Shown: positions 35,340 through 44,960 of the stretch, in pieces
Numbering within the stretch: the first letter of the stretch is position 1
How the letters are laid out: each line of letters begins with the position of its first letter
Assembly (NCBI GenBank): GCA_002840535.1
Contig: PHBH01000023.1
Location: 1-64,000 of the forward strand
Direction: 5' to 3'
Length of the DNA stretch: 64,000 nt
Source: Deltaproteobacteria bacterium HGW-Deltaproteobacteria-15
GTDB taxonomy: Bacteria; Desulfobacterota; DSM-4660; Desulfatiglandales; HGW-15
Notes under the pieces: generated by a model
Told to the model about the DNA's origin: nothing
Seen by the model: the letters and a program-made list of their open reading frames with translations, nothing else
Databases searched by the model: none
Made by a program: the position numbers and the translations under genes

Positions 35340-36473
35340 ATGGATATCGTAACCGTCGTTTATAAGACTCTCCCCAAATACCGAATTCCCTTTTATGAAG
35401 CGCTCCGCTCGTACCTCCTGGAGCGCCGAGTGGAGCTTCGCCTCATCTACGGTGATCCGATCCCGGAAAAGGCGATGAAAAAAGACACCGGACACATCAC
35501 ATGGGGCCGGCATGTGCCCAACCGGGTCCTGAAACTTGGCTCACGCCATCTATTCTGGCAGCCTTGTTTGCACCTCCTGGAGGACAGCCAACTCATCATC
35601 GTGGAGCAGGCGAGCAAACTTCTCCTCAACTACCTCCTACTGGCTCGCCAACGGCTTGGCGGCCCCAAGGTGGCCTTCTGGGGCCATGGGAAAAATTTTC
35701 AGACACCTTCAGCGAGCACGATCGGTGAAATGCTGAAAAGCCGTTTTTCCACCATGGGACACTGGTGGTTTACATACACCGAAGCCGGAGCCCGTATAGT
35801 AGCGGGTCTCGGATTTCCTCGTGAACGCATCACGGTAGTGCAAAATACAGTGGACACCGCCAGCCTCAAGTGCAAGCAGGCTGAGACGACCAATGAGCAG
35901 TTGGAATCCCTGAAAAAAGCGCTCATGCTCAAAACAGACAATGTCGCTATCTATACAGGCGGTCTGTATCCCTATAAACGGTTAGAGTTCCTCATTGATG
36001 CATCGCACAGGATCCGGAGGGCCATACCGGATTTTGAGTTGTTGATCATCGGAGCCGGAGTGCAGGAACACCTGGTCAAAAAGGCCTCCATGGAGTTCCC
36101 ATGGTTACATTACTTAGGGCCGAAATTCGGCGATGAAAAGGTGCCCTTCTTCATGCTGTCAAAACTCCTGCTGGTCCCGGGCCTTGTCGGCCTGATTATC
36201 GCCGACTCCTTTGTCTTGGAGGTGCCACTCATTACAACCGATGTCCCTTACCACAGTCCCGAAATCGAATATCTGCAACAAGGGGTAAACGGCATACTCC
36301 TGAAGCCTGAGACGACACCGGAGATGTACGCCCAAAGCGTGGTATCTCTATTGTTGGATGAGCATGAAAGATCCCGCCTTAAATTAGGATGCCGCATCGC
36401 AGCCGCCGAGTTCACATTGGAAAACATGGTTCACCGGTTTGCGGAAGGAGTGCTTCAGGCTCTAATCGCATAG
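35340..36473 (+). CDS. Glycosyltransferase, GT-B fold
   Basis: A 377-residue glycosyltransferase starting MDIVTVVYKTLPKYRIPFYE, a pattern seen in GT4-type enzymes that act on membrane-linked oligosaccharides. The N-terminal domain has IIVEQASKLLLNYLLL and FWGHGKNFQ. The C-terminal domain has VAIYTGGLYPYKRLEFLIDA and YHSPEIEYLQQGVNGILL, the donor-nucleotide site with the Glu of the family. The donor and acceptor are unknown. It lies 30 bases after the heparinase-like gene. Confidence 0.83.
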   Translation: MDIVTVVYKTLPKYRIPFYEALRSYLLERRVELRLIYGDPIPEKAMKKDTGHITWGRHVPNRVLKLGSRHLFWQPCLHLLEDSQLIIVEQASKLLLNYLLLARQRLGGPKVAFWGHGKNFQTPSASTIGEMLKSRFSTMGHWWFTYTEAGARIVAGLGFPRERITVVQNTVDTASLKCKQAETTNEQLESLKKALMLKTDNVAIYTGGLYPYKRLEFLIDASHRIRRAIPDFELLIIGAGVQEHLVKKASMEFPWLHYLGPKFGDEKVPFFMLSKLLLVPGLVGLIIADSFVLEVPLITTDVPYHSPEIEYLQQGVNGILLKPETTPEMYAQSVVSLLLDEHERSRLKLGCRIAAAEFTLENMVHRFAEGVLQALIA

Positions 36474-36610
36474 AGCCGCATATTTAATCCGGCCGTTTAA
36501 AGTTCCAGCGTAAGATTTAGTGAGACGCTTGGACAAGCTAACCTCTTTACGCAATTTACCCATCCTCATCACGATTACAGCAGATCATCATTCCAGAGGA
36601 GGCTCTGAAC

Positions 36611-37369
36611 GTGCCCCTTTCCTCTCGTGTTAACATTCTCGGGGTAGGGATCAGTCCCACAACCATGTCCCAAGCCGTGGACACCATATTCGATTGGCTG
36701 GACAAGTGCGAAAAGCACTATGTGTGTGTAACAGGCGTTCATGGGGTCATGGAATCCCAAAAAGATGGAAAGCTGCTCTTCATTCACAATGCCAGCGGTC
36801 TGACCGTCCCCGACGGAGTGCCCATAGTTTGGGGCGGGAGAATGCTTGGTTACCGTGGAATTGGGCGGGTCTATGGACCTGATCTCATGCTTCGAGTCTG
36901 TAAGTTGTCCGTACGGAAGGGATACCGACATTTTCTCTATGGCGGCAACACGGGCGTTTCCGCCGAGTTAAAGAGAACCCTTGAAGATCGATTTCCCGGG
37001 ATACAGATCGCAGGAATTTACACGCCTCCTTTCCGGCCCTTGACTGAGGCCGAAGAGAAGCAGCTCACACACATGGTTGCCCGCGCCAGCCCTGATCTCT
37101 TTTGGGTGGGGCTCAGCACGCCCAAACAGGAGCACTTCATGGCAGAGCATATTCATAAACTTGACACGAAGATTATGCTCGGCGTGGGAGCGGCCTTTGA
37201 CATTCACACCGGACATGCCAAGGATGCACCTCTGTGGATAAAGACTATCGGAATGCAATGGTTCCATCGCCTGTGCCAAAATCCGAGAAGGTTGTGGAGG
37301 AGATACCTCATCAACAATCCTCTCTTCATTTATAAGTTCTCAAGACAGTTGCTCACAAATAAAAGATAG
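36611..37369 (+). CDS. WecG/TagA/CpsF family glycosyltransferase (GT26)
   Basis: A 252-residue GT26 enzyme: VNILGVGISPTTMSQAVDTI, CVTGVHGVMESQKD, TVPDGVPIVWGGRMLG, HFLYGGNTGV and the typical WVGLSTPKQEHFMAEHI, then GVGAAFDIHTGHAKDAPLWI. Family members (WecG, TagA) transfer N-acetylmannosamine or its uronic acid to a lipid-linked sugar. The start is GTG with GAGGAGG eight bases upstream, the best ribosome site in this operon. A 137-base gap before it has no visible promoter. Confidence 0.92.
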   Translation: MPLSSRVNILGVGISPTTMSQAVDTIFDWLDKCEKHYVCVTGVHGVMESQKDGKLLFIHNASGLTVPDGVPIVWGGRMLGYRGIGRVYGPDLMLRVCKLSVRKGYRHFLYGGNTGVSAELKRTLEDRFPGIQIAGIYTPPFRPLTEAEEKQLTHMVARASPDLFWVGLSTPKQEHFMAEHIHKLDTKIMLGVGAAFDIHTGHAKDAPLWIKTIGMQWFHRLCQNPRRLWRRYLINNPLFIYKFSRQLLTNKR

Positions 37370-37381
37370 AGGGAGGTTTCA

Positions 37382-38389
37382 ATGAAACAGGCACTCATAT
37401 GCGGGGGCGGTGGGTTCATTGGCAGCCACATGGTGAAGAGACTGAAAGAGGAGAACTTCTGGGTGAGAGGCGTCGATCTGAAATATCCCGAATTCTCTCC
37501 AACAGAGGCGGATGACTTCATCATAGGAGATCTTCGTGATCCCCATGTCTGCCGGGAGGCTGTCGATCGAAAGTTTGACGAAGTGTATCAGTTTGCCGCT
37601 GATATGGGAGGCGCGGGATTCGTCTTTACCGGCGAGAATGATGCAAACATCATGCATAACTCAGGCATGATCAACATGAACATGCTTGAAGCCTGCCACA
37701 AGCGCAATGTAAAGCGCATTTTTTATTCGTCATCTGCCTGCATGTATCCCGAATACAACCAGTTGGATGCAGATCATCCGATATGTTCGGAAGACAGTGC
37801 CTACCCGGCTAATCCCGACAGTGAGTACGGCTGGGAGAAGCTGTTCAGCGAGCGGCTGTATCTTGCCTTTCAGAAAAACTTCGGGATGGAAGTCCGTATC
37901 GCACGCTATCACAACATCTTCGGGCCCGAAGGCACCTGGGAGGGAGGCAGAGAGAAGGCGCCCGCAGCGCTCTGTCGTAAGGTGGCAATGGCTGAGGACG
38001 GTGGCGAAATCGAAATCTGGGGAGATGGAAAGCAGACCAGATCATTCCTGTACATCGATGAGTGTCTCGAAGGAACCATCCGCCTTACGCGTTCAGAATG
38101 GACCGGCCCGGTGAACATCGGATCCGACGAAATGGTGTCCATCAGCCGGCTTGCCGAAATGACGATGCGTATTGCCGGCAAAAAGCTGAACCTCAAACAT
38201 ATACCGGGACCATTGGGCGTGAGGGGAAGAAACTCGGACAACCGGCTCATTTATTCCAAACTGAACTGGAAACCGAGTCAACCGCTCAGGGAAGGCATGA
38301 AGAAAACCTATACGTGGATTGAAGGTCAGATACAAGCCAGAGAAAATGAAGACGAGAACCGTCTTGGGGGAGCGCGACATATCGCTTGA
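37382..38389 (+). CDS. GDP-mannose 3,5-epimerase-like NAD-dependent epimerase
   Basis: A 335-residue extended SDR. It has GGGGFIGSHMVKRL (NAD), the catalytic Ser/Tyr/Lys in FYSSSACMYPE and SEYGWEKL, and the segments AADMGGAGFVF, FGPEGTWEGGREKAPAALCR and GDGKQTRSFLYIDEC. These are close to plant GDP-mannose 3,5-epimerase (GME), including the AADMGG and EGTW.GGREKAPAA stretches. GME converts GDP-mannose to GDP-L-galactose and GDP-L-gulose. A polymer containing L-galactose or L-gulose is therefore possible; substrate is inferred from motif likeness only. The ATG has GGGAGG seven bases upstream. Confidence 0.85.
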   Translation: MKQALICGGGGFIGSHMVKRLKEENFWVRGVDLKYPEFSPTEADDFIIGDLRDPHVCREAVDRKFDEVYQFAADMGGAGFVFTGENDANIMHNSGMINMNMLEACHKRNVKRIFYSSSACMYPEYNQLDADHPICSEDSAYPANPDSEYGWEKLFSERLYLAFQKNFGMEVRIARYHNIFGPEGTWEGGREKAPAALCRKVAMAEDGGEIEIWGDGKQTRSFLYIDECLEGTIRLTRSEWTGPVNIGSDEMVSISRLAEMTMRIAGKKLNLKHIPGPLGVRGRNSDNRLIYSKLNWKPSQPLREGMKKTYTWIEGQIQARENEDENRLGGARHIA

Positions 38390-38498
38390 AGTTGCCAGGT
38401 TCGTGCTTCGAACCCCTGCCATATTACAAAGCCGCGCTGCGTGGGATCTGATTCAAAGGGGGTGCGAGATTGCTGCAGGCATCAGAAGGTAAAGCCCT

Positions 38499-40346
38499 AT
38501 GAGCACCGAAACTTTTGAGTCTTCGTCGGCGTCCGTGGTTGTCGGCAATTCAGCGCTGTCACTTCTCGACTCAACCCGCTTTGTCGCGCAGTGGAAGAAT
38601 CTCATGGAAAGCTGCCCCTGGGCGACGGTTTTCCAGTCTCCCTCCTTCTGCATCCCTTGGTTTCGAGTGTACGCGGAGAGATATGAACCGGTACTCGTTA
38701 TCCAAAGGCGCGAGGGAGCCCTGGAGGGACTGCTGGTTCTGGCGATCGAGCGCAAGAAGAACATTCTTGTACATGCCGGTGATCGCCATGCAGAGTACCA
38801 GGTCTGGATCTGTCGGCTGGCGGATGCGGAGATCTTCCCGTGTGCGGCGTTCGCTGCGTTGAGGCAGACATACAGGAAAGGGATGCTTCGGCTCATCTAT
38901 ACTGCGCCGGGAACTCCTCTCGACTGGGCGCTACGAGCGAATAATGGTTCCATCCGCACAGACGTTCGCTTCCACAAGCGCGGTTTGATGCGACTCGGGG
39001 AGGGGAGCAAAATCGAATCGTCTTTACGTAAAAGAGGCAACAAAAGCCGCCTGGCTCGATTGAAGCGTATCGGGCCGATATCGTTTTCTCAGCTTCGCGC
39101 TGTAGCGGATCTCGACGCGGCGATGGATGAGATCGTCGTGCAGTGCGATGTTCGCCATGGCGGAATGCACCAATTGCTTCCCTTCTCAGAAGACCCCCTC
39201 AGGCGACGCATGTATTTGGAATGGATGTCGGAACCGGAACTGGTGCACGCCACGGCGCTCCGGGTTGGCTCCAAACTGGTTGCGTCTCATGTAAGTCTCA
39301 TCAACGGCCGGGATATTCCGCTCGGCCTCTTTACTCACGCGCCTGAATTGGGGGCACACTCGCCCGGAAAGCTGTTGATACTGTTCTTGGGGCGCTTGCT
39401 GGGGGAACACGGCTACGAGCACCTCGATCTAACCCCAGGCGATGATTCCTACAAAAACAGGTTCGCCGACGATTTTGACCAGGTAGCCGTGCTCGATATC
39501 TTTTTTGAAAGGCTCGCTTATGCGCGCAGCCGGGTGCGACGCTCTGCCCTCTCATTTGCAAAACGAATTGCCAATCATCGCTCCCGCCAAGTTGCCCAAG
39601 CGGCTAAAACACTCGGTTTAATTCGACGACAAGGGCAGGCGCCTCCTTCTCAGTTGCTGCTGAAAAACGTCACCGTGGCGATTCGCAGGGGTCGGTCATG
39701 GACGAGATCCGACCAGGAGTTCAGGATTTATCTCCTGGAACGACCGATCACGCAGTCTCAAGCAGCTGCTTCGCTCAGGGTCAATTGTTTGGCTGACACG
39801 CTCCAGTATCACCCGTGTTCTCTCTCATCACCTTCGCTTACGGAATTTCTGCGCTGCGTCCTCACTCGATTGGAATCAGGGCAAATCCTATTCACCGCCC
39901 TTCGGCCCGGTTTGCTTCTGCACTACAGTTGGTTAATACCTCGCGCAACCCGGGCCGGATGGGAATACGGGCACGATATTCAACTCCCGTTTGAGGCTGC
40001 CGTTTTATGGGACGAGTACACGCATCCTTCGGCGCGTGGTCAAGGATTTCATACCGCCTCATTGCTTGCGCGAACAACCTATGCCTTTAACTCAGGACCG
40101 GCGAAACGGGCAGTTATCGTCGTCGGATCCGACAATACCACTTGCCGACAACACATTGAGGAGGTCGGTTTCAAGCACATAGGAAGCGCTCGGCTCACGT
40201 GTCGGTGGGGCAGCAAGACATGTTCAATGACTTGGGTCGATCCCGTCGCTCAGGGGGCAGCAGGTTCTATTCCAGGCTATGCGGCAACGGAAACCATTGG
40301 GAAAGGCGGTCTGCAAAAAACCTTATACCAGAGGGACCTGACATGA
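38499..40346 (+). CDS. Two-domain protein: BioF2/CelD-type acyltransferase plus C-terminal GNAT domain
   Basis: A 615-residue fusion. Residues 25-340 are a CelD/BioF2-like GNAT_6 domain (FVAQWKNLMESCPWATVFQS, PSFCIPWFRVY; later HVSLINGRDIPLGLFTHAPE, HLDLTPGDDSYKNRFADDF). Residues 385-600 look like a second GNAT fold with an acetyl-CoA loop (THPSARGQGFHTASLLARTTY). Such proteins in EPS loci probably add acyl groups to sugars or amino-sugars. A second, single-domain relative is encoded at 44961. It overlaps the next gene by four bases (ATGA), indicating coupling. Confidence 0.78.
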   Translation: MSTETFESSSASVVVGNSALSLLDSTRFVAQWKNLMESCPWATVFQSPSFCIPWFRVYAERYEPVLVIQRREGALEGLLVLAIERKKNILVHAGDRHAEYQVWICRLADAEIFPCAAFAALRQTYRKGMLRLIYTAPGTPLDWALRANNGSIRTDVRFHKRGLMRLGEGSKIESSLRKRGNKSRLARLKRIGPISFSQLRAVADLDAAMDEIVVQCDVRHGGMHQLLPFSEDPLRRRMYLEWMSEPELVHATALRVGSKLVASHVSLINGRDIPLGLFTHAPELGAHSPGKLLILFLGRLLGEHGYEHLDLTPGDDSYKNRFADDFDQVAVLDIFFERLAYARSRVRRSALSFAKRIANHRSRQVAQAAKTLGLIRRQGQAPPSQLLLKNVTVAIRRGRSWTRSDQEFRIYLLERPITQSQAAASLRVNCLADTLQYHPCSLSSPSLTEFLRCVLTRLESGQILFTALRPGLLLHYSWLIPRATRAGWEYGHDIQLPFEAAVLWDEYTHPSARGQGFHTASLLARTTYAFNSGPAKRAVIVVGSDNTTCRQHIEEVGFKHIGSARLTCRWGSKTCSMTWVDPVAQGAAGSIPGYAATETIGKGGLQKTLYQRDLT

Positions 40347-41671
40347 GTCGCCGCAACTCTTCTTCCGCTCGGTCATTGAATTCAGACAATCCTCAAAAAG
40401 TCGCATACATCACCGCCATCTTCCCTGGTGTCACCATAACGTTTGTGATGCGTGAGATCGAGGCCCTGACGAGAATGGGTTTCGAGGTGATCGTATTCGC
40501 AATCAAGAGACCGGCGCTTGCCACACCGGATCCGATCATGCCGCAGAGCGAGACGGAAATGCCATGCACCTACGCCCGTCCGGACAATCTGATCAGGCAT
40601 TTTCGCGAAAATATCCATTGCTTTTTGAGAAAACCATCTCTCTACCTCAGATCGCTTTACGGGTTTCTCCGACAAGCCCCCAAACTCGAGCCCGGAGCGT
40701 TTGTGCGTCTCCTCTTTCACTTCTTTGTGGGGGTTGGTTTCTCCAGGGAAATGGTCGGGCTCAACGTGTCCCACATCCACGGTCACTTTGCAGCCGGAAC
40801 GAGTATAGCTCTTGCCGCCAGTCTGGTGTCAGGCATTCCCTTTTCATGGAGCGCACATGCATCGGGTGACATCTTTGTGAAACCCGTTCTCCTTCCGGAA
40901 AAAGTCGAAAGGGCGGGATTTGTGGTCGCTGTCTGCGAGTACAGCAAGAGGTATCTTGATGATGTGACCGGTCTCAAATATTCGCCCAAGATCCATCGAA
41001 TCTACAACGGCATTGACTGCGTGGAACACCAATTGGCCGGGGTCGGCAGCCGTTCTGAACGGAATCCTTCAGGAAAGGAACGGGGCCCCTTTCGGGTGAT
41101 TTCGGTGGGAAGCCTGGTCGGGTGCAAGGGACACGGCACCCTTATCAAAGCCTGCAGGGACCTGAAGGAGAGAGGCCATTCGGTGGTATGCACCATTATC
41201 GGCGACGGCCCCGAGCGTTTGACCCTTTCTCGCCTGATCGAAGAATTGGCTCTTGAGGGTGTCGTATCTTTAAAGGGTTACCTCAATCTGAAGTCAGTTT
41301 ACGCCGAGCTGAAAGAATCCGACGTCTTCACATTGCTTTCGGAGATTCACATCAATGGGTATAGGGATGGTTTTCCGACCGTCATTCTGGAGGCAATGTC
41401 CATGTCCCTTCCCATCGTATCAACCTGGGTGTCCGGCATACCGGAGATGGTGGTGGACGGAGAGACAGGTTTTCTCGTCCACGAACGCGATCATGTCGCA
41501 GCCGCGAATGCCCTGGAGCGACTGATCCTGAGTGACGACATGCGATCAGCTTTCGGAAAAGCAGGAAAGGAGAGGGTGGAGCGGCTGTTCAACTTGAGTG
41601 AGAGCGTGAGTCGTCTAGCGGACCTCTTTTCGAACTCTCCGGGAAACAAAGTCAAGCAACGAACCAGATGA
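40343..41671 (+). CDS. Glycosyltransferase family 4
   Basis: A 442-residue GT4 enzyme. The N-terminal domain has YITAIFPGVTITFVMREIEA and SHIHGHFAAGTSIALAASLV. The C-terminal domain has RIYNGIDC, VISVGSLVGCKGHGTLIKAC and the E-x7-E donor site EAMSMSLPIVSTWVSGIPEM, a full GT4 signature. It is translationally coupled to the acyltransferase gene (ATG 40343 within its stop); the frame open from 40199 lies inside that gene. Donor sugar unknown. Confidence 0.92.
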   Translation: MSRRNSSSARSLNSDNPQKVAYITAIFPGVTITFVMREIEALTRMGFEVIVFAIKRPALATPDPIMPQSETEMPCTYARPDNLIRHFRENIHCFLRKPSLYLRSLYGFLRQAPKLEPGAFVRLLFHFFVGVGFSREMVGLNVSHIHGHFAAGTSIALAASLVSGIPFSWSAHASGDIFVKPVLLPEKVERAGFVVAVCEYSKRYLDDVTGLKYSPKIHRIYNGIDCVEHQLAGVGSRSERNPSGKERGPFRVISVGSLVGCKGHGTLIKACRDLKERGHSVVCTIIGDGPERLTLSRLIEELALEGVVSLKGYLNLKSVYAELKESDVFTLLSEIHINGYRDGFPTVILEAMSMSLPIVSTWVSGIPEMVVDGETGFLVHERDHVAAANALERLILSDDMRSAFGKAGKERVERLFNLSESVSRLADLFSNSPGNKVKQRTR

Positions 41672-41684
41672 AGAGGGACGGTCA

Positions 41685-42743
41685 GTGAAATCTTTAAAAC
41701 GTTTCGTAAAGCAGGTGATCTATTACTCCGGAGTCTTGTTGATGTGGCGGTCCTCTCTAAGAAACGGCAGGCCACTGATTGTCTATTTTCACGAAATTTT
41801 TGAACCGCGCAACGATGACGTCAGCTGGTGTGGGACCCGATCTCTTCTTATGCCGGTTGATCTCTTCCGGAAAATTCTGAGCCACTTGTCCTTACACTAC
41901 AGGATCGTCGATCTTGAGGAGGCGGTCCGTTCAGGATCCTCAAAGGTGGCGGCCGTCACCTTTGACGACGGATATCGTGGGGTCTACCGAAATGCGTTTC
42001 CAATACTGAATGAGATGCGAATACCCGCAACGGTATTCTTGACCACGGGTTACTTAGGCTCGTCTAACCTGTTGTGGTGGGATGTCCTCGCCTGGCAGCT
42101 TGAGAAACTGATGAATGTACCAAGAGGACATCGGGTGAAGATGGGGCAAGCGGTCTCCGGGACATGGAGAAGTCTTTTCACGGAAAATCCGCGGACCGAT
42201 GCCATGATAGAAAGTTACAAATGGGCCTCCACGACCGAGCGGGAGGAGTTGAGCGCGATTTTAAAGGATCTCGTCGGTGTCCCGCCATCGGCCGGGGAAA
42301 GGATCTATTTATCTGGAGCGGAGATATCCGAAATGCAAACTGCCAACATCTCCTTCGGCGCCCACAGCAGGACTCATCCCATCATGACTTGGCTCGATCC
42401 CAAGCAACTGACGGACGAACTCCTGGATTCAATGGCCGCGGTCAAGATGCTCACGGGTGCGGACAAGTGTTGGTTTTCATATCCGGACGGGATGTTCACC
42501 GAGCGGGAGCTTAGGGCAGTTCAGGCCGCGGGGTATATCGGCGCTGTTCAAACCTTTCGCCGACCGGAAGTGACGAACCAATTTGCCGTTCCTCGGATCG
42601 TGCTCAACGTGAGATCCACCAGTGGGGGCAGCGGACGTTTTTCCCGCGCAGCAACGACGGTCACACTTGCCGGGATGAACGGGACGCGGCTGCGGTCGCT
42701 GCTTCATTCTCTCGGAACTTTGTCTCCCACAAGCAAACCCTGA
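41685..42743 (+). CDS. Polysaccharide deacetylase (NodB-like, CE4)
   Basis: A 352-residue NodB-homology protein. Motif 1 is VTFDDGYRG, with the catalytic and metal Asp pair. Motif 2 is FGAHSRTHPIMTW, with the two metal His residues. Motif 3 is WFSYPDGMFTERE. CE4 enzymes remove N-acetyl groups from amino sugars using a divalent metal. A short hydrophobic N-terminus (QVIYYSGVLLMW) may anchor it in the membrane; no cleavable signal is clear. The start is GTG at 41685 with AGAGGGA upstream. It is the last gene of the long rightward EPS run. Confidence 0.9.
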   Translation: MKSLKRFVKQVIYYSGVLLMWRSSLRNGRPLIVYFHEIFEPRNDDVSWCGTRSLLMPVDLFRKILSHLSLHYRIVDLEEAVRSGSSKVAAVTFDDGYRGVYRNAFPILNEMRIPATVFLTTGYLGSSNLLWWDVLAWQLEKLMNVPRGHRVKMGQAVSGTWRSLFTENPRTDAMIESYKWASTTEREELSAILKDLVGVPPSAGERIYLSGAEISEMQTANISFGAHSRTHPIMTWLDPKQLTDELLDSMAAVKMLTGADKCWFSYPDGMFTERELRAVQAAGYIGAVQTFRRPEVTNQFAVPRIVLNVRSTSGGSGRFSRAATTVTLAGMNGTRLRSLLHSLGTLSPTSKP

Positions 42744-42955
42744 TGCTCCGGTGAGAAATGGCCAAAGCAAGCGTGCATTCGGCCGAATACAAATCTGCGA
42801 GGTTGATGTGCGTTGGCCTGGTTGTACCCAAGAGGGAGCGTTGCATGGCGGAGCACCTGAACCGAATTCGTGCACAGGTCATGTTTCCCCTGAAGCAAGC
42901 CCCCTCTTGGATACAACACCGGCGGAATGGCCGGTGGCTGGTTTACGATGACCGT

Positions 42956-43726
42956 TTAGGGAACGATCCTCAGGTTGGTCGGAGCGCTCAGCTGCGCAAC
43001 ACTGGTGCTGCGCTGCGAACTGACCTTTGCATCGTCAACGTAGATGAACTTATCCAAGCCGGCACCGCCATAGTTGCCGACTCCCCACATGAGATATGAG
43101 GGAGTATTCCCCAGGGTATTGATCTGATTCAATCTAAATATCTCCTGGTCGTTGAACCACACGATCAATTGTCCATCAGTACGGCCCGCTCTCAGAAAAG
43201 CTTCGAGCTTGAACCATGTTCCCTTGGGAAAGGCAATTCCGGTCCGATAGATCTTCTTGCCATGCCAATCATGAACCACCAGTTCGTCTTTGCCGGTTGA
43301 GACGGAAGGTTTGACGGCGACTATCCAGGTAGGATCATACGGAGACGTCCTTTCTTTCCACTGAAACATGTTGATGTATTCACCGTCAACTCCCTTTGTA
43401 TTATAATCTGTTGGCCAGAAGTACCAAGCCGAATAGAAAGCTTCTTTGTAATCAAAACGCCAGCGAAGGAGTTTGGCGCTGATGTTGTCAGGAGAGGATA
43501 GCTTGGGATCATTGTACGCTTTCCAGGAATATTTACCGGTAAGCGCCCTTTCCGTGGTCACATAACCTCCTCCTTGATGGTTCCCGCCGTCGTCCGCCAA
43601 CCATTCCGAAACGTTGCCTGTTTCAAAGCTGGATGAGAAGTAAGTCTGTGCAAAAGATTGAGAGATCGGTACAAGAATGAACAGCATCATGATAATCATG
43701 ATCGCCAGCGACTTTCTCTTATTCAT
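42956..43726 (-). CDS. Secreted heparin-lyase-like (jelly-roll) polysaccharide lyase
   Basis: A 256-residue secreted protein. The signal peptide is strong (MIIMMLFILVPISQSFAQT, cut after AQ or FA). The body is a concanavalin-like beta jelly roll of the Polysacc_lyase/heparin-lyase-I type: YFSSSFETGNVSEWL, WRFDYKEAFYSAWYFWPTDY, YINMFQWKER and FPKGTWFKLEAFLRAG, then DGQLIVWFNDQEIFR. It ends with SAPTNLRIVP, which looks like a linker to a missing domain. It could cut the polymer after export. It runs against the EPS operon. AAAGGAG lies seven bases before the ATG. Confidence 0.8.
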   Translation of the reverse strand: MNKRKSLAIMIIMMLFILVPISQSFAQTYFSSSFETGNVSEWLADDGGNHQGGGYVTTERALTGKYSWKAYNDPKLSSPDNISAKLLRWRFDYKEAFYSAWYFWPTDYNTKGVDGEYINMFQWKERTSPYDPTWIVAVKPSVSTGKDELVVHDWHGKKIYRTGIAFPKGTWFKLEAFLRAGRTDGQLIVWFNDQEIFRLNQINTLGNTPSYLMWGVGNYGGAGLDKFIYVDDAKVSSQRSTSVAQLSAPTNLRIVP

Positions 43727-44167
43727 AGGTAGTCTCCTTTGGTGATTTAGTACACTCTAATGAAACGACTCAGTTTTGCGTTGTTGAACCGAGGCGCAGA
43801 ATGGAGGCGCGCTCGCCTTCGGGGGCAGGGGCGCTGAGTCGCCGACTCCCACCCTCTTTATGGCGAGGTCTTGAACGTCAATATGAATGAGCGATCACTT
43901 CGGTCGGAGGTTCCGTAATCAGCAGAGTTTCAGTCGCAGTTCCAGACAGGAATTCTCGTTCCGTATTCTTCAGAAGGAATATCCGTCATCTCTTCGAGAG
44001 CCTGCTCAGGGAGCACAAACATAGCGCCCGTCCTCGGTTGCTCAACTGCCCTTCATGAAGGTCCTTCTTACCTAAGGCGGGAGTGAGATAGCACGAGGGC
44101 AATTCCCTGTCAAATGGTTTTCCAAGGTGCGGAGTTTACCAGCAGATAATCAGCGGGTTGGACATCA
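43727..44167. other. Intergenic region with no recognised content
   Basis: These 441 bases separate two leftward genes. A GC-rich hairpin-prone patch occurs at 43806-43845 (gcgcgctcgccttcggggg...ggggcgc). I find no gene, tRNA or clear promoter. Confidence 0.35.
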
Positions 44168-44671
44168 TCAAAAGAAAGGGAGCGATCCATTGATGAAGAG
44201 CTCCCAGCGGGTCAGATCCTCTTTCCGCTCTTCTGGAGCGGGTTTCTCTTCAGCACGTCGCGGCTTCGGCTTTTCCTCAGGTCCCGGAGCCGGGAGCACC
44301 TCGGGCTCTTTATCCTCCATGGTGATGAAGGCCCCCTTGAAAAGGCCGGCCTTGATCCCAATTCCCTGCTCCAAATGTATCTGCGCCTCATGATCTTCGA
44401 TCCGCAGGGCGTATATACCCGTTTCCACTCTGCCAAGCCAGAGAGGCGTTACGCCGACTTTTTTGTCGTCGAGATAGACATCCAAGCCTGGAGGTTCGCT
44501 GAATACCGTTAGCCTCCCCCAGTGCTTTTCCCCGTCTCCAAGAGTGCGTGTGGGTGGGATCAGTCCGTCACCGAATGAAAGGCCGGCCTTGAGGAAGCAA
44601 AAAGTTAAAAGGGTTGTGATGAAGAACGCTGATTTCATCCGAATGCTTTTAAGACATTTCTCAAACATCAT
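44168..44671 (-). CDS. Exported PEGA domain protein
   Basis: A 167-residue protein with an N-terminal signal or anchor (SAFFITTLLTFCFLKAGLSFG). A PEGA domain follows (RLTVFSEPPGLDVYLDDKKV, GVTPLWLGRVETGIYALRIE), a surface-associated beta domain common in S-layer and sugar-binding proteins. The last 50 residues are Pro/Glu/Lys-rich (LPAPGPEEKPKPRRAEEKPA), likely a disordered tail. The ATG at 44671 has AGGAGGG at ideal spacing; the open frame begins further upstream at 44785. Function is unknown. Confidence 0.8.
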   Translation of the reverse strand: MMFEKCLKSIRMKSAFFITTLLTFCFLKAGLSFGDGLIPPTRTLGDGEKHWGRLTVFSEPPGLDVYLDDKKVGVTPLWLGRVETGIYALRIEDHEAQIHLEQGIGIKAGLFKGAFITMEDKEPEVLPAPGPEEKPKPRRAEEKPAPEERKEDLTRWELFINGSLPFF

Positions 44672-44960
44672 GTTTTGCCCTCCTCTCACATCAGCGCTTT
44701 GATCCAGCACCGATGATCCCTTAATCATGATCCTTGATAATTTCAAGGTTGATGCAGAGGGGAGAGCGCGAATTTTTGGGTGCATTTTTACGTACCAGTC
44801 GGTAACGAGGGCTTGTGTCTTGTCTGTTTAACCTATGGAGAACACACCAGCCCGTTGCTGAGTGGAGGCCCCGCTCAAGCACTTGCATGCACAGAATTCG
44901 CTTGATCAGCCGCAAGCGCCCTCATTTCTGATGCTCGCTTAAAACGGAAAGGATGGATCG

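Noticed and set aside
42758..43099. 113-codon plus-strand frame after the deacetylase gene
   Set aside because: Its second half is antisense to the secreted lyase gene and the rest has no homology or ribosome site.
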